Assembly: GCF_000760735.1 (NCBI RefSeq)
Contig: NZ_JMEX01000008.1
Span: 652,018-716,017, forward strand
Reading direction: 5' to 3'
DNA: 64,000 bases
Source of the DNA: Rhodococcoides fascians A44A
Lineage (GTDB): Bacteria > Actinomycetota > Actinomycetes > Mycobacteriales > Mycobacteriaceae
Both the position numbers and the translations under genes were made by a program. The first letter of the stretch is position 1; each line of letters begins with the position of its first letter. The notes under the pieces were generated by a model. The model saw nothing but the letters and a program-made list of their open reading frames with translations, made no database searches and was not told the origin of the DNA. Of the stretch, positions 17,005 through 24,980 are shown one piece after another.

Positions 17005-18240
17005 GTGGGGAACTCAGCCGTGAGTACGAACACCGAGAGCTTGCTGAAACAGCCGAAGGCCGTGTGGGCAGTCGCTTTTGCGAGTGTCATCGCCTTCATG
17101 GGTATCGGCTTGGTCGATCCCATCCTCAAACCCATCGGCGAACAACTCGATGCGTCACCGTCCCAGGTGTCGTTGCTGTTCACCAGCTACATGCTGGTCA
17201 CCGGCGTCGCGATGCTCATCACCGGCGTAGTGTCCAGCCGCTTCGGCCCGAAACGGACACTGCTGGCCGGTCTTGCCATCATCGTCGTATTCGCTGCTCT
17301 CGCAGGAGTTTCCGGATCAGTCGGTGAGATCATCGGGTTCCGCGCCGGCTGGGGTCTCGGAAACGCGTTGTTCATCGCAACTGCGTTGTCGACGATCGTC
17401 GGTGCCGCATCGGGAGGCGTCGCGCGCGCGATCATCCTGTACGAAGCAGCACTGGGTATCGGCATCGCAACTGGACCGCTCGTCGGTGGTGTGCTCGGCG
17501 GATTCTCCTGGCGTGGACCGTTCTTCGGCGTTGCGGCGCTGATGGCCGTCGCGTTCATTCTGTTGATCGTCATGCTGCCGGACACTCCCAAGCCCGCTCA
17601 CACGACGTCGATACTCGATCCGTTCCGTGCACTTCGCCACCGCGGACTGCTCACCGTCGGCATCACCGCACTTCTGTACAACTACGGTTTCTTCACCCTC
17701 CTCGCCTACACCCCGTTTCCGCTCGACATGGGCACGTACAGCATCGGTTTCATCTTCTTCGGCTGGGGCCTGTGCCTCGCCGTGGCATCAGTGTTCCTCG
17801 CCCCGAAGTTGCAGCGCGCGTACGGAACTCTGAACATGATGATGCTTTCGCTGCTCCTCTTTGCCGTCGACCTCGGAGTGATGGCCCTGTTCACCGAGAC
17901 CAAGACGGTACTGATCGTCGGCACCGTCGTCGCCGGACTGTTCCTCGGCGTGAACAACACGCTCATCACCGAAACCGTGATGATCTCCGCACCCGTGGAG
18001 CGCTCGACCGCCTCGGCGGCCTACAGCTTCGTCCGCTTCGTGGGCGGCGCGGCAGCACCGTACCTCGCGGGCAAGCTGGGAGAGAGCAACGCTCATGTCC
18101 CGTTCTGGGTCGGCGCGGTTTGCACCCTTCTGGCGATCGTCGTCCTGTCGACCGGCCGCAAGGTCCTCGCCCACGTCGACGATCACGACCCCGCACCTCA
18201 CAGTGTCGACGAGGCCCGGGCAGTCACCGTCGGCGACTGA
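17005..18240 (+). CDS. MFS efflux transporter
   Basis: This 411-residue transporter has 12 predicted membrane helices of the drug:H+ antiporter 1 type. The first helix holds FMGIGLVDPILKPIGEQL, and the helix 2-3 loop holds GVVSSRFGPKRTLLAGL. Helix 5 has the motif-C-like ILYEAALGIGIATGPLVGGVLG, which marks exporters. The GTG start follows AAAGGA 9 nt upstream. The MarR partner upstream supports a role in exporting a toxic small molecule. No terminator is obvious after it. Confidence 0.88.
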   Translation: MGNSAVSTNTESLLKQPKAVWAVAFASVIAFMGIGLVDPILKPIGEQLDASPSQVSLLFTSYMLVTGVAMLITGVVSSRFGPKRTLLAGLAIIVVFAALAGVSGSVGEIIGFRAGWGLGNALFIATALSTIVGAASGGVARAIILYEAALGIGIATGPLVGGVLGGFSWRGPFFGVAALMAVAFILLIVMLPDTPKPAHTTSILDPFRALRHRGLLTVGITALLYNYGFFTLLAYTPFPLDMGTYSIGFIFFGWGLCLAVASVFLAPKLQRAYGTLNMMMLSLLLFAVDLGVMALFTETKTVLIVGTVVAGLFLGVNNTLITETVMISAPVERSTASAAYSFVRFVGGAAAPYLAGKLGESNAHVPFWVGAVCTLLAIVVLSTGRKVLAHVDDHDPAPHSVDEARAVTVGD

Positions 18241-18443
18241 GATTTCATCCTCTGATGTTCACTTTCGTCACACCAACACCATCAGTAACAGTTGCATAAC
18301 CAATTCCTTGGTAAACCCTGAGAGACCTTTCGGTCCGTTACGGTCCATGCAGCACAAGTACGTGTGCCTCACTAAAAGCATTTCCGGATCGGGACGGAGG
18401 TGTCGGTGGCTCCGGCCACCAGGACCGAAGGGCTTGAACATCC
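18241..18443 (+). other. 203-nt leader of the surface-protein gene with UNCG-type hairpin
   Basis: This gene-free stretch separates the MFS gene and the surface-protein ATG. It holds GGTGGC-TCCG-GCCACC (18405-18420), a 6-bp stem closed by a C-TCCG-G tetraloop of the very stable UNCG class, 23 nt before the start codon. A second possible stem involves ACCTTTCGGTCC at 18326-18337 with the later GGACCGAAGG at 18422-18431. I recognise no known riboswitch; the promoter position is not clear. Confidence 0.4.
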
Positions 18444-20267
18444 ATGTCACAGAAGTCGATCGCCCGTTCGCGGAGGACTCGCATCGCCGCCGCCGGAGCC
18501 GCCGTCGCACTCTCCTTCGCACTGGCTGCACCAGGAATTGCCGCAGCACAGGAGGAGACTCCGCCACCGTCGAACAGCGTCGCCGAGCAGGCACCTACCG
18601 ATCCGCCGGCCGACGAGCAGGCGCCCACCGGGGAAGCAGCCACGCCGTCGGGAGATGCACTCGTGCAACCGCCTGCGGATGTTCCTGCACCCGGCGCAGG
18701 TGATGCGTCGGCAGCAGCGGTGCCTGCACCCGAAGCACCGTCGACCGATCGACCTCTCCCCCAGGTAACGGGCGGGGTCGTGTTCAACGACGACGGCACG
18801 GCGACGATCAACGTCGACATCGTCCCGCAGCTCAGCGACGCCGAGAAGCAAGCGCTCGCGGACGCCGAGGCCAAGAGCAAAGCCGCTGCGGAGGCATCCA
18901 CCGCGGCGCAGGCTCGTCTCGATGCAGCCGTCGCCGCAGATGCCGCGGCAAGTACCGCGGTCACCAAGGCAGAGCTCGCTGCGGCGGACGCGGTGGTGAA
19001 GGCCAAGAAGGCCGACGCCGACGCAACAGCCGCCGAACTGGACCGCATCGCTGCCGTCGGAGCGGTGAACAAGGCCAAGGCCGACACCGCAGCTCTCGAA
19101 GCAGCGAATACTGCGGCTGCACAGGCCAAGACCGACGCCGACACTGCCGCAGCCACAGCCCTCGCCGAGGCAGACCGGTTGGAAGCCGAAGCGGCCGGTG
19201 CCGGTGACCCGGAAGCGGTGGAGGCCGCAGCGGCAGCACGTGCCGACGCGACCGCCAAGGCCGAGCTTGCTGCCACCGCGTCTGCCGACGCCGAAGCAGC
19301 TGCCACGGCGCTGCAGGATTCGATCGTCGCAGTGCAGGATTCGTTCAAGACTCTCAACCTCGCCAAGGTGAGTGCCGCTGTCCGCGCGGCGGCGGCCAGA
19401 GCAGCCGAATCGCTGTCGGCGGCCATTGCCGCACGCACAGCGTTGGACGTCTCCGCGGCAGCCGAGGCCAACGCACGGGATCTCGAAGCGACAGCGGCGA
19501 CGTCGACGGAGGCAGCAACCGCCGCGAACAAAGCTGCTGCCGACGCACGGACCGCTGCGACTGCAGCCCAGGAGAAGGCCACTGCGGCTGCGGCCGCGGC
19601 AACGCAAGCGCAGGCCGACCTCGACGCAGCACCGTCGGATGCGGACATCGCAGCACTCGAAAAGGCCGCCGCCGATGCAGAGGCCGCGGTCGAGGAAGCC
19701 AATGCGGCACTGGCCACCGCGGAAGCCGACGTGACGCGAACCGAAGCCGATCTGACGGCAGCTCAGGCCGCGTCCGACACCGCAGCAGCGGACGTGAAGG
19801 CTGCGCAGACCGCAGCGACCGAGGCCAAGACGGCAGCCGATGCAGCGACCAAGGCCGAAGCCGATCTGAAGGCCAAGGCAGCTGAATTGGCGGCGAGCGG
19901 ACCGAAATTCAGCTGGACCATCAACATCGGCGGGACGACGAAGGACGACGTCCCCGTGACCCAGGTCGACGACACCACGGTGGTCGTCGACGAGACCGGT
20001 GTGGAATTGGTGGGCGTGTCCAACGAGGACGGATCGTTCACGGTCGCGGACTACTTCACCACCGACGACGACGGTGTCACCGTCCTTGCCGGAGAACTGC
20101 CCGCTGTCGATCTGGCACTGGGCGATTCGTCCACCGAAGCGTCGGGCGATTCGGACAGCTCGTCCGCGACACCGGCAATCTTGGCCGGCGTCGGCGTCGT
20201 CGCTGTTGCCGCGGTGGGTGGCGGGCTCTACCTGCGTCGTCGCAACTCGACCGATGCATCTGCGTAA
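18444..20267 (+). CDS. Ala-rich coiled-coil surface protein with C-terminal membrane anchor
   Basis: This 607-residue protein has a signal peptide (RSRRTR, hydrophobic core, cleavage near GIAAA-QEE) and a Pro/Ala-rich spacer to about residue 110. An exceptionally Ala-rich helical region of about 370 residues with coiled-coil character follows. A small beta domain (FSWTINIGGTTKDD onward, about 490-560), an acidic Ser-rich linker, one membrane helix (about 575-597) and an LRRRN tail complete it. The C-terminus looks like a cell-wall sorting signal but has no LPXTG; SSSATP precedes the helix. The next gene, overlapping by 14 nt, is sortase-like, suggesting enzyme and substrate. It may be an adhesin or wall-spanning stalk. 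A similar heparin-binding-type repeat protein is possible. Confidence 0.75.
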   Translation: MSQKSIARSRRTRIAAAGAAVALSFALAAPGIAAAQEETPPPSNSVAEQAPTDPPADEQAPTGEAATPSGDALVQPPADVPAPGAGDASAAAVPAPEAPSTDRPLPQVTGGVVFNDDGTATINVDIVPQLSDAEKQALADAEAKSKAAAEASTAAQARLDAAVAADAAASTAVTKAELAAADAVVKAKKADADATAAELDRIAAVGAVNKAKADTAALEAANTAAAQAKTDADTAAATALAEADRLEAEAAGAGDPEAVEAAAAARADATAKAELAATASADAEAAATALQDSIVAVQDSFKTLNLAKVSAAVRAAAARAAESLSAAIAARTALDVSAAAEANARDLEATAATSTEAATAANKAAADARTAATAAQEKATAAAAAATQAQADLDAAPSDADIAALEKAAADAEAAVEEANAALATAEADVTRTEADLTAAQAASDTAAADVKAAQTAATEAKTAADAATKAEADLKAKAAELAASGPKFSWTINIGGTTKDDVPVTQVDDTTVVVDETGVELVGVSNEDGSFTVADYFTTDDDGVTVLAGELPAVDLALGDSSTEASGDSDSSSATPAILAGVGVVAVAAVGGGLYLRRRNSTDASA

Positions 20268-20841
20268 GTTCGCAGTCGCGATCGCTCTGGGTGTCACACT
20301 GACCGGCTGTGCGCAGTCGGAGCCGGCCAGTGTGACACCGCCCGATCGGTCGGCGGTGGAGGCGCAGATTTCTGCGGCTCCACCGTCTCCGGTTGCTCCC
20401 GCGCAACCGGAGTGGATCGAGCTACGATCCGCCGAGTCGCAGACCTACATGAGCAGCACGGTCAATCCCGACGGCCTGTACCGCGACTCGTCGCAAGTAC
20501 TCAACCCCGTGGACGAGCGACCCGCGTGGTGGGCCGAGAGCGGGCTACCCGGAACCGACACTGAGCAGACAGTGGTCGTGGTGGGCCACAACTACTCGAC
20601 GCGGGACGCACCGTTTCGGTCACTCGGAGTGGCGCAGGTCGGCGACATCGTCGTAGTGCGCACAGCGACCGGCACTCTCGAATACGGCGTCGAATCGGTC
20701 GGGCCTCTGCCGAAGGGCTCCCTCCTGGCCGACAACGACCTGCGAGCGCAGGTCCCCGGCCGACTGATCCTCGCCAACTGCGACGTACGCAACGGCGAAC
20801 CGACGGGAGACAACTTCTTCGTCGTCGCGCAGCTGGTGTGA
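20254..20841 (+). CDS. Sortase-like (class F type) lipoprotein
   Basis: This 195-residue protein has a lipobox signal (ALGVTLTGC, Cys19), a linker, and a sortase domain from about residue 85. His112 lies in VVVVGHNYSTRDAPFRSL and Cys176 in GRLILANCDVRNG, the expected catalytic pair. The Arg that class F enzymes place before the final DN(V/I)VV strand is Gly185 here (TGDNFFVVAQ); Arg179 may substitute. Its ATG lies inside the end of the surface-protein gene, implying coupled translation and a dedicated substrate. Most sortases have a membrane helix, so a lipid anchor is unusual. Activity is not proven. Confidence 0.75.
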   Translation: MHLRKFAVAIALGVTLTGCAQSEPASVTPPDRSAVEAQISAAPPSPVAPAQPEWIELRSAESQTYMSSTVNPDGLYRDSSQVLNPVDERPAWWAESGLPGTDTEQTVVVVGHNYSTRDAPFRSLGVAQVGDIVVVRTATGTLEYGVESVGPLPKGSLLADNDLRAQVPGRLILANCDVRNGEPTGDNFFVVAQLV

Positions 20842-20877
20842 GTGTTCGTGTAGGCCGTGACCCACACGAACACTCAC
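20838..20877. terminator. Bidirectional terminator overlapping both stop codons (sortase / pyrE)
   Basis: A perfect 14-bp stem GTGAGTGTTCGTGT / ACACGAACACTCAC (20838-20851 with 20864-20877) has a 12-nt loop. The left arm contains the sortase stop codon and the right arm the pyrE stop codon, so one hairpin ends both convergent genes. Confidence 0.8.
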
Positions 20878-21413
20878 AAACCGAGGTCGCCCAACCCGAG
20901 GAGCGAGCGGTATTCGAGGCCCTCGGCTGCGATGATGTCGTCGGCGCCTGTGGCCCGGTCGACGACGGTGGCTACGCCGACGACCGTGGCACCGGCGTCG
21001 CGGAGGGCTTTCACCGCGGTCAGGGGTGAGTTGCCGGTCGTCGTCGTGTCCTCGACCACCAGAACGCGCTTGCCGACGATGTCGGGTCCTTCGATCTGCC
21101 TCTGCATGCCGTGGGCCTTGGCGGCCTTGCGCACGACGAAGCCGTCGATCGGGCGGCCTTCCGCGTGGACGATGGACAGCGCGACGGGATCGGCTCCCAT
21201 CGTCAGGCCGCCGACGGAGTCGAAGTCCCAGTCGGCCACCAATTCGCGCATCAGCGTTCCGATCAACGCGCTCGCGCGGTGATGCAGCGTTGCGCGTCTG
21301 AGGTCGACGTAGTAATCGGCTTCCTTGCCGGATGACAACGTCACCTTGCCGTGGACTACGGCCAGTTCACGAACCAGCTCGGCCAGTTCGGCACGCTGGG
21401 CACTGTCGGCCAT
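20874..21413 (-). CDS. pyrE: Orotate phosphoribosyltransferase
   Basis: This 179-residue enzyme joins orotate to PRPP to form OMP in pyrimidine synthesis. The PRPP-binding motif VLVVEDTTTTGNSPL is seen at about residues 117-131, and the substrate stretch TLSSGKEADYYVDLRR near the N-terminus. Length and order agree with M. tuberculosis Rv0382c. The gene lies downstream of the LemA gene on the same strand with a 57-nt gap. Confidence 0.96.
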   Translation of the reverse strand: MADSAQRAELAELVRELAVVHGKVTLSSGKEADYYVDLRRATLHHRASALIGTLMRELVADWDFDSVGGLTMGADPVALSIVHAEGRPIDGFVVRKAAKAHGMQRQIEGPDIVGKRVLVVEDTTTTGNSPLTAVKALRDAGATVVGVATVVDRATGADDIIAAEGLEYRSLLGLGDLGL

Positions 21414-21470
21414 GTGAGGTTCCCTTCGGTCGATTCAGTCGATGAATCTACCGGCCGGAATCCCACAGGC

Positions 21471-22040
21471 TCAGGCGGGCACGTCCTCCGGCTTTTCGTC
21501 GGCGACGAGGTCGACGTGCTCGACGAACGGCTCGGGCGGAACCACCTTCAGTACCGTGGCCATGGGCTTGGTCGCGAACGAACTACGCAGCTGCGCCAAC
21601 GCGTACGCATTGTCGTTGTACACGCGCACTGCGCCGGCGATGCGCTTCTCCGTTGTTTCCAGGTCGCCGGCGGGGCCTTGGAAAGCCCAGTTGGATCGCA
21701 ACTTGGGGTGGGTGTCGGACTCGGACAGCACTGCGTGCACCGCCGCCGACAGCGCGTTCTCGGCGGCTGCCTGTGCCTGAAGACCGAGGTTCTTGTCTCG
21801 TACCGCCTTGGACCACGACCTCGCGCCGACGAGCTGACGAACCAGATCCTGGTCCAGGCCGGACGATTCGACGGCCGCGATGAACGGCTCCAGCTGAACG
21901 TAGCGACGCTCGAGCTCCACGGTCACCAGCTGCCTGCTCGCGGCCGTGTTCGACCGATAACGCCGCACCCGACGCTCGACGCTCGCCGCGTAGGCGAGAA
22001 CTGCAAGTACGAGGATCGCCACGATCACGAAAACAGTCAC
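21471..22040 (-). CDS. LemA-family protein
   Basis: This 189-residue protein has an N-terminal membrane helix (VFVIVAILVLAVLAYAASV) and a long helical cytoplasmic or periplasmic domain. The LemA signature is seen in RIAGAVRVYNDNAYALAQL, preceded by an internal ENALSAAVHAVLSESDTHPKL stretch. The role of LemA proteins is unclear. I chose the GTG at 22040, directly before the helix; the ATG at 22091 adds 17 residues with no clear ribosome site. It may be co-transcribed with pyrE. Confidence 0.82.
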   Translation of the reverse strand: MTVFVIVAILVLAVLAYAASVERRVRRYRSNTAASRQLVTVELERRYVQLEPFIAAVESSGLDQDLVRQLVGARSWSKAVRDKNLGLQAQAAAENALSAAVHAVLSESDTHPKLRSNWAFQGPAGDLETTEKRIAGAVRVYNDNAYALAQLRSSFATKPMATVLKVVPPEPFVEHVDLVADEKPEDVPA

Positions 22041-22106
22041 AAGGTCTGAATTTAACGGTGATACTCGAATCGCGCTCGGAGGCTCGCCCATACGCGCCGA
22101 AGTCGC

Positions 22107-22919
22107 CTAGGTTCGGCCGCGACCTCGACCGACCAGATTCGTCAGCTTCCGCACAGCACTCTTGGGGACCTTGGTGCCGAGCGCCGTCAGGACCTTGTAC
22201 TGCGCGCCCGGCACACTGATGACTTTGCCCTTGCCCAGATCACGCATGGATTCACGCACGACCTGTTCCACGTTCAGCCACATGAACTTCGGGATGCTGG
22301 ACATCTCGATGCCCGCGCGCTGGTGGAACTCGGTGCGCACGAACCCGGGGCACAGTGCCTGCACCTGGACACCCGTGCCGGCGAGGCCACCGGACAGTCC
22401 TTCGGAGAACGAGATGACGTACGCCTTGGACGCCGAGTACGTCGATCCGCGGCCGGACAGAATGCCCGCAACACTCGCCACGTTGACCACGGTGCCTTTC
22501 GCGGCAGCAACCATCGACGGAAGCGCTGCTCGGGTCAACTGCATCACCGCGGTGACGTTGACGTCGAGCTGCGCCTGCAGCAGCTCGGGTTCCGCTGTCC
22601 AGAACTCACCCGAAGTTCCGAAACCTGCGTTGTTGACGAGAAATTCGACGCCCCGGCTCAGCCGCTCGGCGACGACGTCCCGTCCCGCCTGGGTGGCCAG
22701 ATCCGCCGGGATGATCTCCGAGTCGGCTCCGAAGCGGACGCGCAGGTCGTCCGCGAGCGAACGCAGCCCCACCTCGTTCCTGGCAACGAGCACGAGGTCG
22801 TAGCCGCGAGCAGCGAGGTGAGTGGCGAATCCTGCGCCGAGACCGGACGTCGGTCCGGTGACGAGGGCAACCGGGCGCACGGTGAGGGGGGACGCTGGTT
22901 CGATCGGTTCGGCGGTCAT
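22107..22919 (-). CDS. Short-chain dehydrogenase/reductase (DltE type)
   Basis: This 270-residue SDR shows TGPTSGLGAGFA (cofactor), VARNE after the second strand (an Arg there favours NADP(H)), VNNAGFGTSGEF, catalytic Ser in NVASVAGIL and YSASKAYV. The C-terminus is basic (VRKLTNLVGRGRGR). The family includes mycobacterial enzymes acting on long-chain or steroid ketones, but nothing here fixes the substrate. The same strand carries LemA and pyrE downstream. Confidence 0.88.
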   Translation of the reverse strand: MTAEPIEPASPLTVRPVALVTGPTSGLGAGFATHLAARGYDLVLVARNEVGLRSLADDLRVRFGADSEIIPADLATQAGRDVVAERLSRGVEFLVNNAGFGTSGEFWTAEPELLQAQLDVNVTAVMQLTRAALPSMVAAAKGTVVNVASVAGILSGRGSTYSASKAYVISFSEGLSGGLAGTGVQVQALCPGFVRTEFHQRAGIEMSSIPKFMWLNVEQVVRESMRDLGKGKVISVPGAQYKVLTALGTKVPKSAVRKLTNLVGRGRGRT

Positions 22920-22988
22920 GAAACTGAAGGCTACGGTGCGATCGACGTGTTGTGGAGTCCCACACCGCCGAATGTCCGGTCCTGCGGA

Positions 22989-23933
22989 TCAGTCCTGGCG
23001 GCGGCGGTCCGAGTCGCGAGTGATGGGTGTCGGACGGCTCGGTGGCCGGGGTCCGGACGGTTGGATGACGGGACCGGAACGCAGCGGCGGCCTGGGCTCG
23101 GGACGCCGCACCTCGGGGCGCGCCTGCCGGGGTTCCGGATTCTGGCGGGGTTCCGGGCTCCGACGAGGCTCGGAGCTCTGCCTGGGTGCTGGGCTCTGCC
23201 TGGGCACTGGGCTCTGCCTGGCTTCTGGGTTCTGCCTGGGTTCTGGGCTTTGGCGCCCGACGGTGGTTTCGGGTCGACTGCGCTGCGGAGGGCTGGTTCG
23301 AGCGGGACCGGATGGACGTCGGTTGTTGACGGGCGGGAGTACATGCAGCATCCCGGACAGTCGCGCCACTGCGTCGATGGCGGCGTCCCAGTCGCGTCCG
23401 GTGCTGCCGAGCGGCAACGATCCGAGTGTCCAGTCGTTCTCGCTCCACAGCAGGTTCAGGCCGGCCGGAACGGATTCGGTGAACGCAGCCATGCGTTGAT
23501 CGCACACGCGGCGCGCCACTTCGACGTTCGTCGCGAACACGACACGGGGGCCGATAGACCCGAGCAGCTCCATGTCCGATTCGCGCGGAGGCGGCGTCGA
23601 CTTCAACCGAAGGTCGATGTCCACGTCGGATCCGACGGGTCGTTGGACTGCAACGATCGTCGACGTCTCCTCGACGTCGAACAGTACGAACTTCTCGCCA
23701 CGTCGAACTCCGCTCACGAGGTCCACCGCAGTGGTCTGCTCGGGCTTGGCGAGTGCAGCACGACGGAACTGCAACACGATGTCGTCGTCGGACGCCTCGT
23801 ACGTGTATCCCTGCGCCTTGGCCCACATCTGCCGTACCCGGCCTACCTGGTCCCGGCGCGAACGGTCGATGTACAGAAGGGCGACCGCACCAAGGAGGGC
23901 GATCGCTGCAAGTCCGAACCACATAGCCGTCAT
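22989..23933 (-). CDS. Membrane-anchored protein with Pro/Arg repeat tail (possibly Rv0383c-like)
   Basis: This 314-residue protein has one N-terminal membrane helix (MWFGLAAIALLGAVALLYI), a soluble domain to about residue 215, and a low-complexity tail of about 100 residues. The tail is built on a seven-residue theme such as PEPRQNP, PAPRQSS and PEPRRSP. The tail is strongly basic and probably disordered, so it could bind nucleic acid, wall polymer or membrane. Position near pyrE and clpB suggests the Rv0383c counterpart, but similarity was not tested. The function is unknown. Confidence 0.65.
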   Translation of the reverse strand: MTAMWFGLAAIALLGAVALLYIDRSRRDQVGRVRQMWAKAQGYTYEASDDDIVLQFRRAALAKPEQTTAVDLVSGVRRGEKFVLFDVEETSTIVAVQRPVGSDVDIDLRLKSTPPPRESDMELLGSIGPRVVFATNVEVARRVCDQRMAAFTESVPAGLNLLWSENDWTLGSLPLGSTGRDWDAAIDAVARLSGMLHVLPPVNNRRPSGPARTSPPQRSRPETTVGRQSPEPRQNPEARQSPVPRQSPAPRQSSEPRRSPEPRQNPEPRQARPEVRRPEPRPPLRSGPVIQPSGPRPPSRPTPITRDSDRRRQD

Positions 23934-23977
23934 CGAGGGTCAGCTTATAGCGTCCAGCGGTTCGGCCTCGTGATGGC

Positions 23978-24856
23978 TCACCCGCCCAGGTCGGGGGTTT
24001 CCACGATGATGTCCGCCGTGATGGCACCGTTCTCCATGGGGCTGCCGTTCACGACGACGAGCGACCCGACCTTCAGCGAGGAGGCGTCGAAGCCGGACAG
24101 GGACAGGACCTGCGTCTGCGGGGTGACGAGAACCGTGACGGGGGCGCCGTCGATGCCCTGGATCGTCAGAGTCGGACCGTCGATGGCGGTGATGTTTCCG
24201 ATCGCCGCGCCGGAGTTCCCCAGAATTTCCGGGATACCTCCCGGGACGAGTCCACCGGGAGCCGACGGTGGCGCGAGGGGCGCCTGGCTCGGTGGGAGCG
24301 TGGGGATCGGGGCCAGGCTGGTCGGTGGCCGAACCGCGACGTCTTCGGTGTCGGATCGTTGATTGGTCAACACCAGAATTCCTGCCAGCACGACGACCGC
24401 CAGCGCGGCCAGGGCGACGAGCGCGAACATCCACCGCCGCGGCCCCTTCGGCTCGGGCGGAGCCTGATACTCGCCGTACTCGGGCGGAGCCTGGTGTTGC
24501 CTCGGGTCGTACGCCGGAAACACCTGGGTCGGGTTGGGCTGCTGGGCTGGGTACTGCTGCTGCGGCGAGTACTGCTGGGGATATCCGTACTGCTGCGTCG
24601 GCTGGTCCTGGTAGGGCTGTGCCTGCTGGTAGGGCTGTGCCTGCTGATAGGGCTGTGCCTGCTGATAGGGCTGTGCCTGCTGATAGGGCTGGGAATCCGG
24701 GTACGGCTGAGTGTCCGGATATGCCTGCCAGCCGTCGGCGACGTAATCGGGTTCGGGACGATCCGGAGGCGGATTCGCGGTGCCGTCTTCCCACGGCCGG
24801 TCGTGGGGTCCTTCCGCGGGCTCCACTCTCGCGCGCTGACCGTCCGGATGACTCAT
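23978..24856 (-). CDS. Gln/Pro-rich membrane protein with C-terminal DUF5666-like domain
   Basis: This 292-residue protein has an N-terminal disordered part of about 140 residues with the unit PYQQAQ repeated four or five times and further Gln/Tyr/Pro-rich sequence. One membrane helix follows (WMFALVALAALAVVVLAGILVL). The C-terminal extracytoplasmic domain has GNITAIDGPTLTIQGIDG and TQVLSLSGFDASSLKVGSLV, the OB-like DUF5666 pattern. I chose the ATG at 24856. The function is unknown; such tyrosine/glutamine-rich N-termini resemble those of mycobacterial septal and secretion-linked membrane proteins. Confidence 0.7.
   Translation of the reverse strand: MSHPDGQRARVEPAEGPHDRPWEDGTANPPPDRPEPDYVADGWQAYPDTQPYPDSQPYQQAQPYQQAQPYQQAQPYQQAQPYQDQPTQQYGYPQQYSPQQQYPAQQPNPTQVFPAYDPRQHQAPPEYGEYQAPPEPKGPRRWMFALVALAALAVVVLAGILVLTNQRSDTEDVAVRPPTSLAPIPTLPPSQAPLAPPSAPGGLVPGGIPEILGNSGAAIGNITAIDGPTLTIQGIDGAPVTVLVTPQTQVLSLSGFDASSLKVGSLVVVNGSPMENGAITADIIVETPDLGG
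24611..24692 (-). repeat. 18-nt tandem repeat (about 4.6 copies) encoding PYQQAQ
   Basis: In-frame units start at 24611, 24629, 24647, 24665 and 24683 (the last partial). Two versions differ at one base. It is a coding minisatellite, likely variable between strains. Confidence 0.88.
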
Positions 24857-24912
24857 GACACCGAGGGTACGTCCGGCACCTCGCGGGTGACGAACGTCCA
24901 GGCGTGCACAGA

Positions 24913-24968
24913 GCTCCACTCTTGCGCGATATTCACGGAATCCCGCAAATATCGCGCAAGAGTGGAGC
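24913..24968. terminator. 21-bp perfect hairpin downstream of clpB
   Basis: Arms 24913-24933 and 24948-24968 are exact reverse complements (GCTCCACTCTTGCGCGATATT and its complement) around a 14-nt loop, starting 12 nt past the clpB stop codon. It would form a very stable hairpin and probably ends clpB transcription, although no T run follows. It may be a member of a dispersed palindrome family. Confidence 0.7.
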
Positions 24969-24980
24969 GAAATACTCGGT

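Noticed and set aside
20107-20267. LPXTG-type sorting motif in the surface protein
   Set aside because: No LPxTG, NPxTG, LAxTG or similar pentapeptide is present in the last 60 residues; only SSSATP precedes the helix.
18447-20297. 616-residue Cys/Gly/Arg-rich frame opposite the Ala-rich surface protein
   Set aside because: The Ala codons of the real gene force a Cys/Gly/Arg-rich complement; the plus-strand frame has a signal peptide and membrane anchor.
24613-24692. Riboswitch or RNA element from the 18-nt repeats
   Set aside because: The repeats are in frame and encode PYQQAQ inside a membrane protein, which explains them fully.
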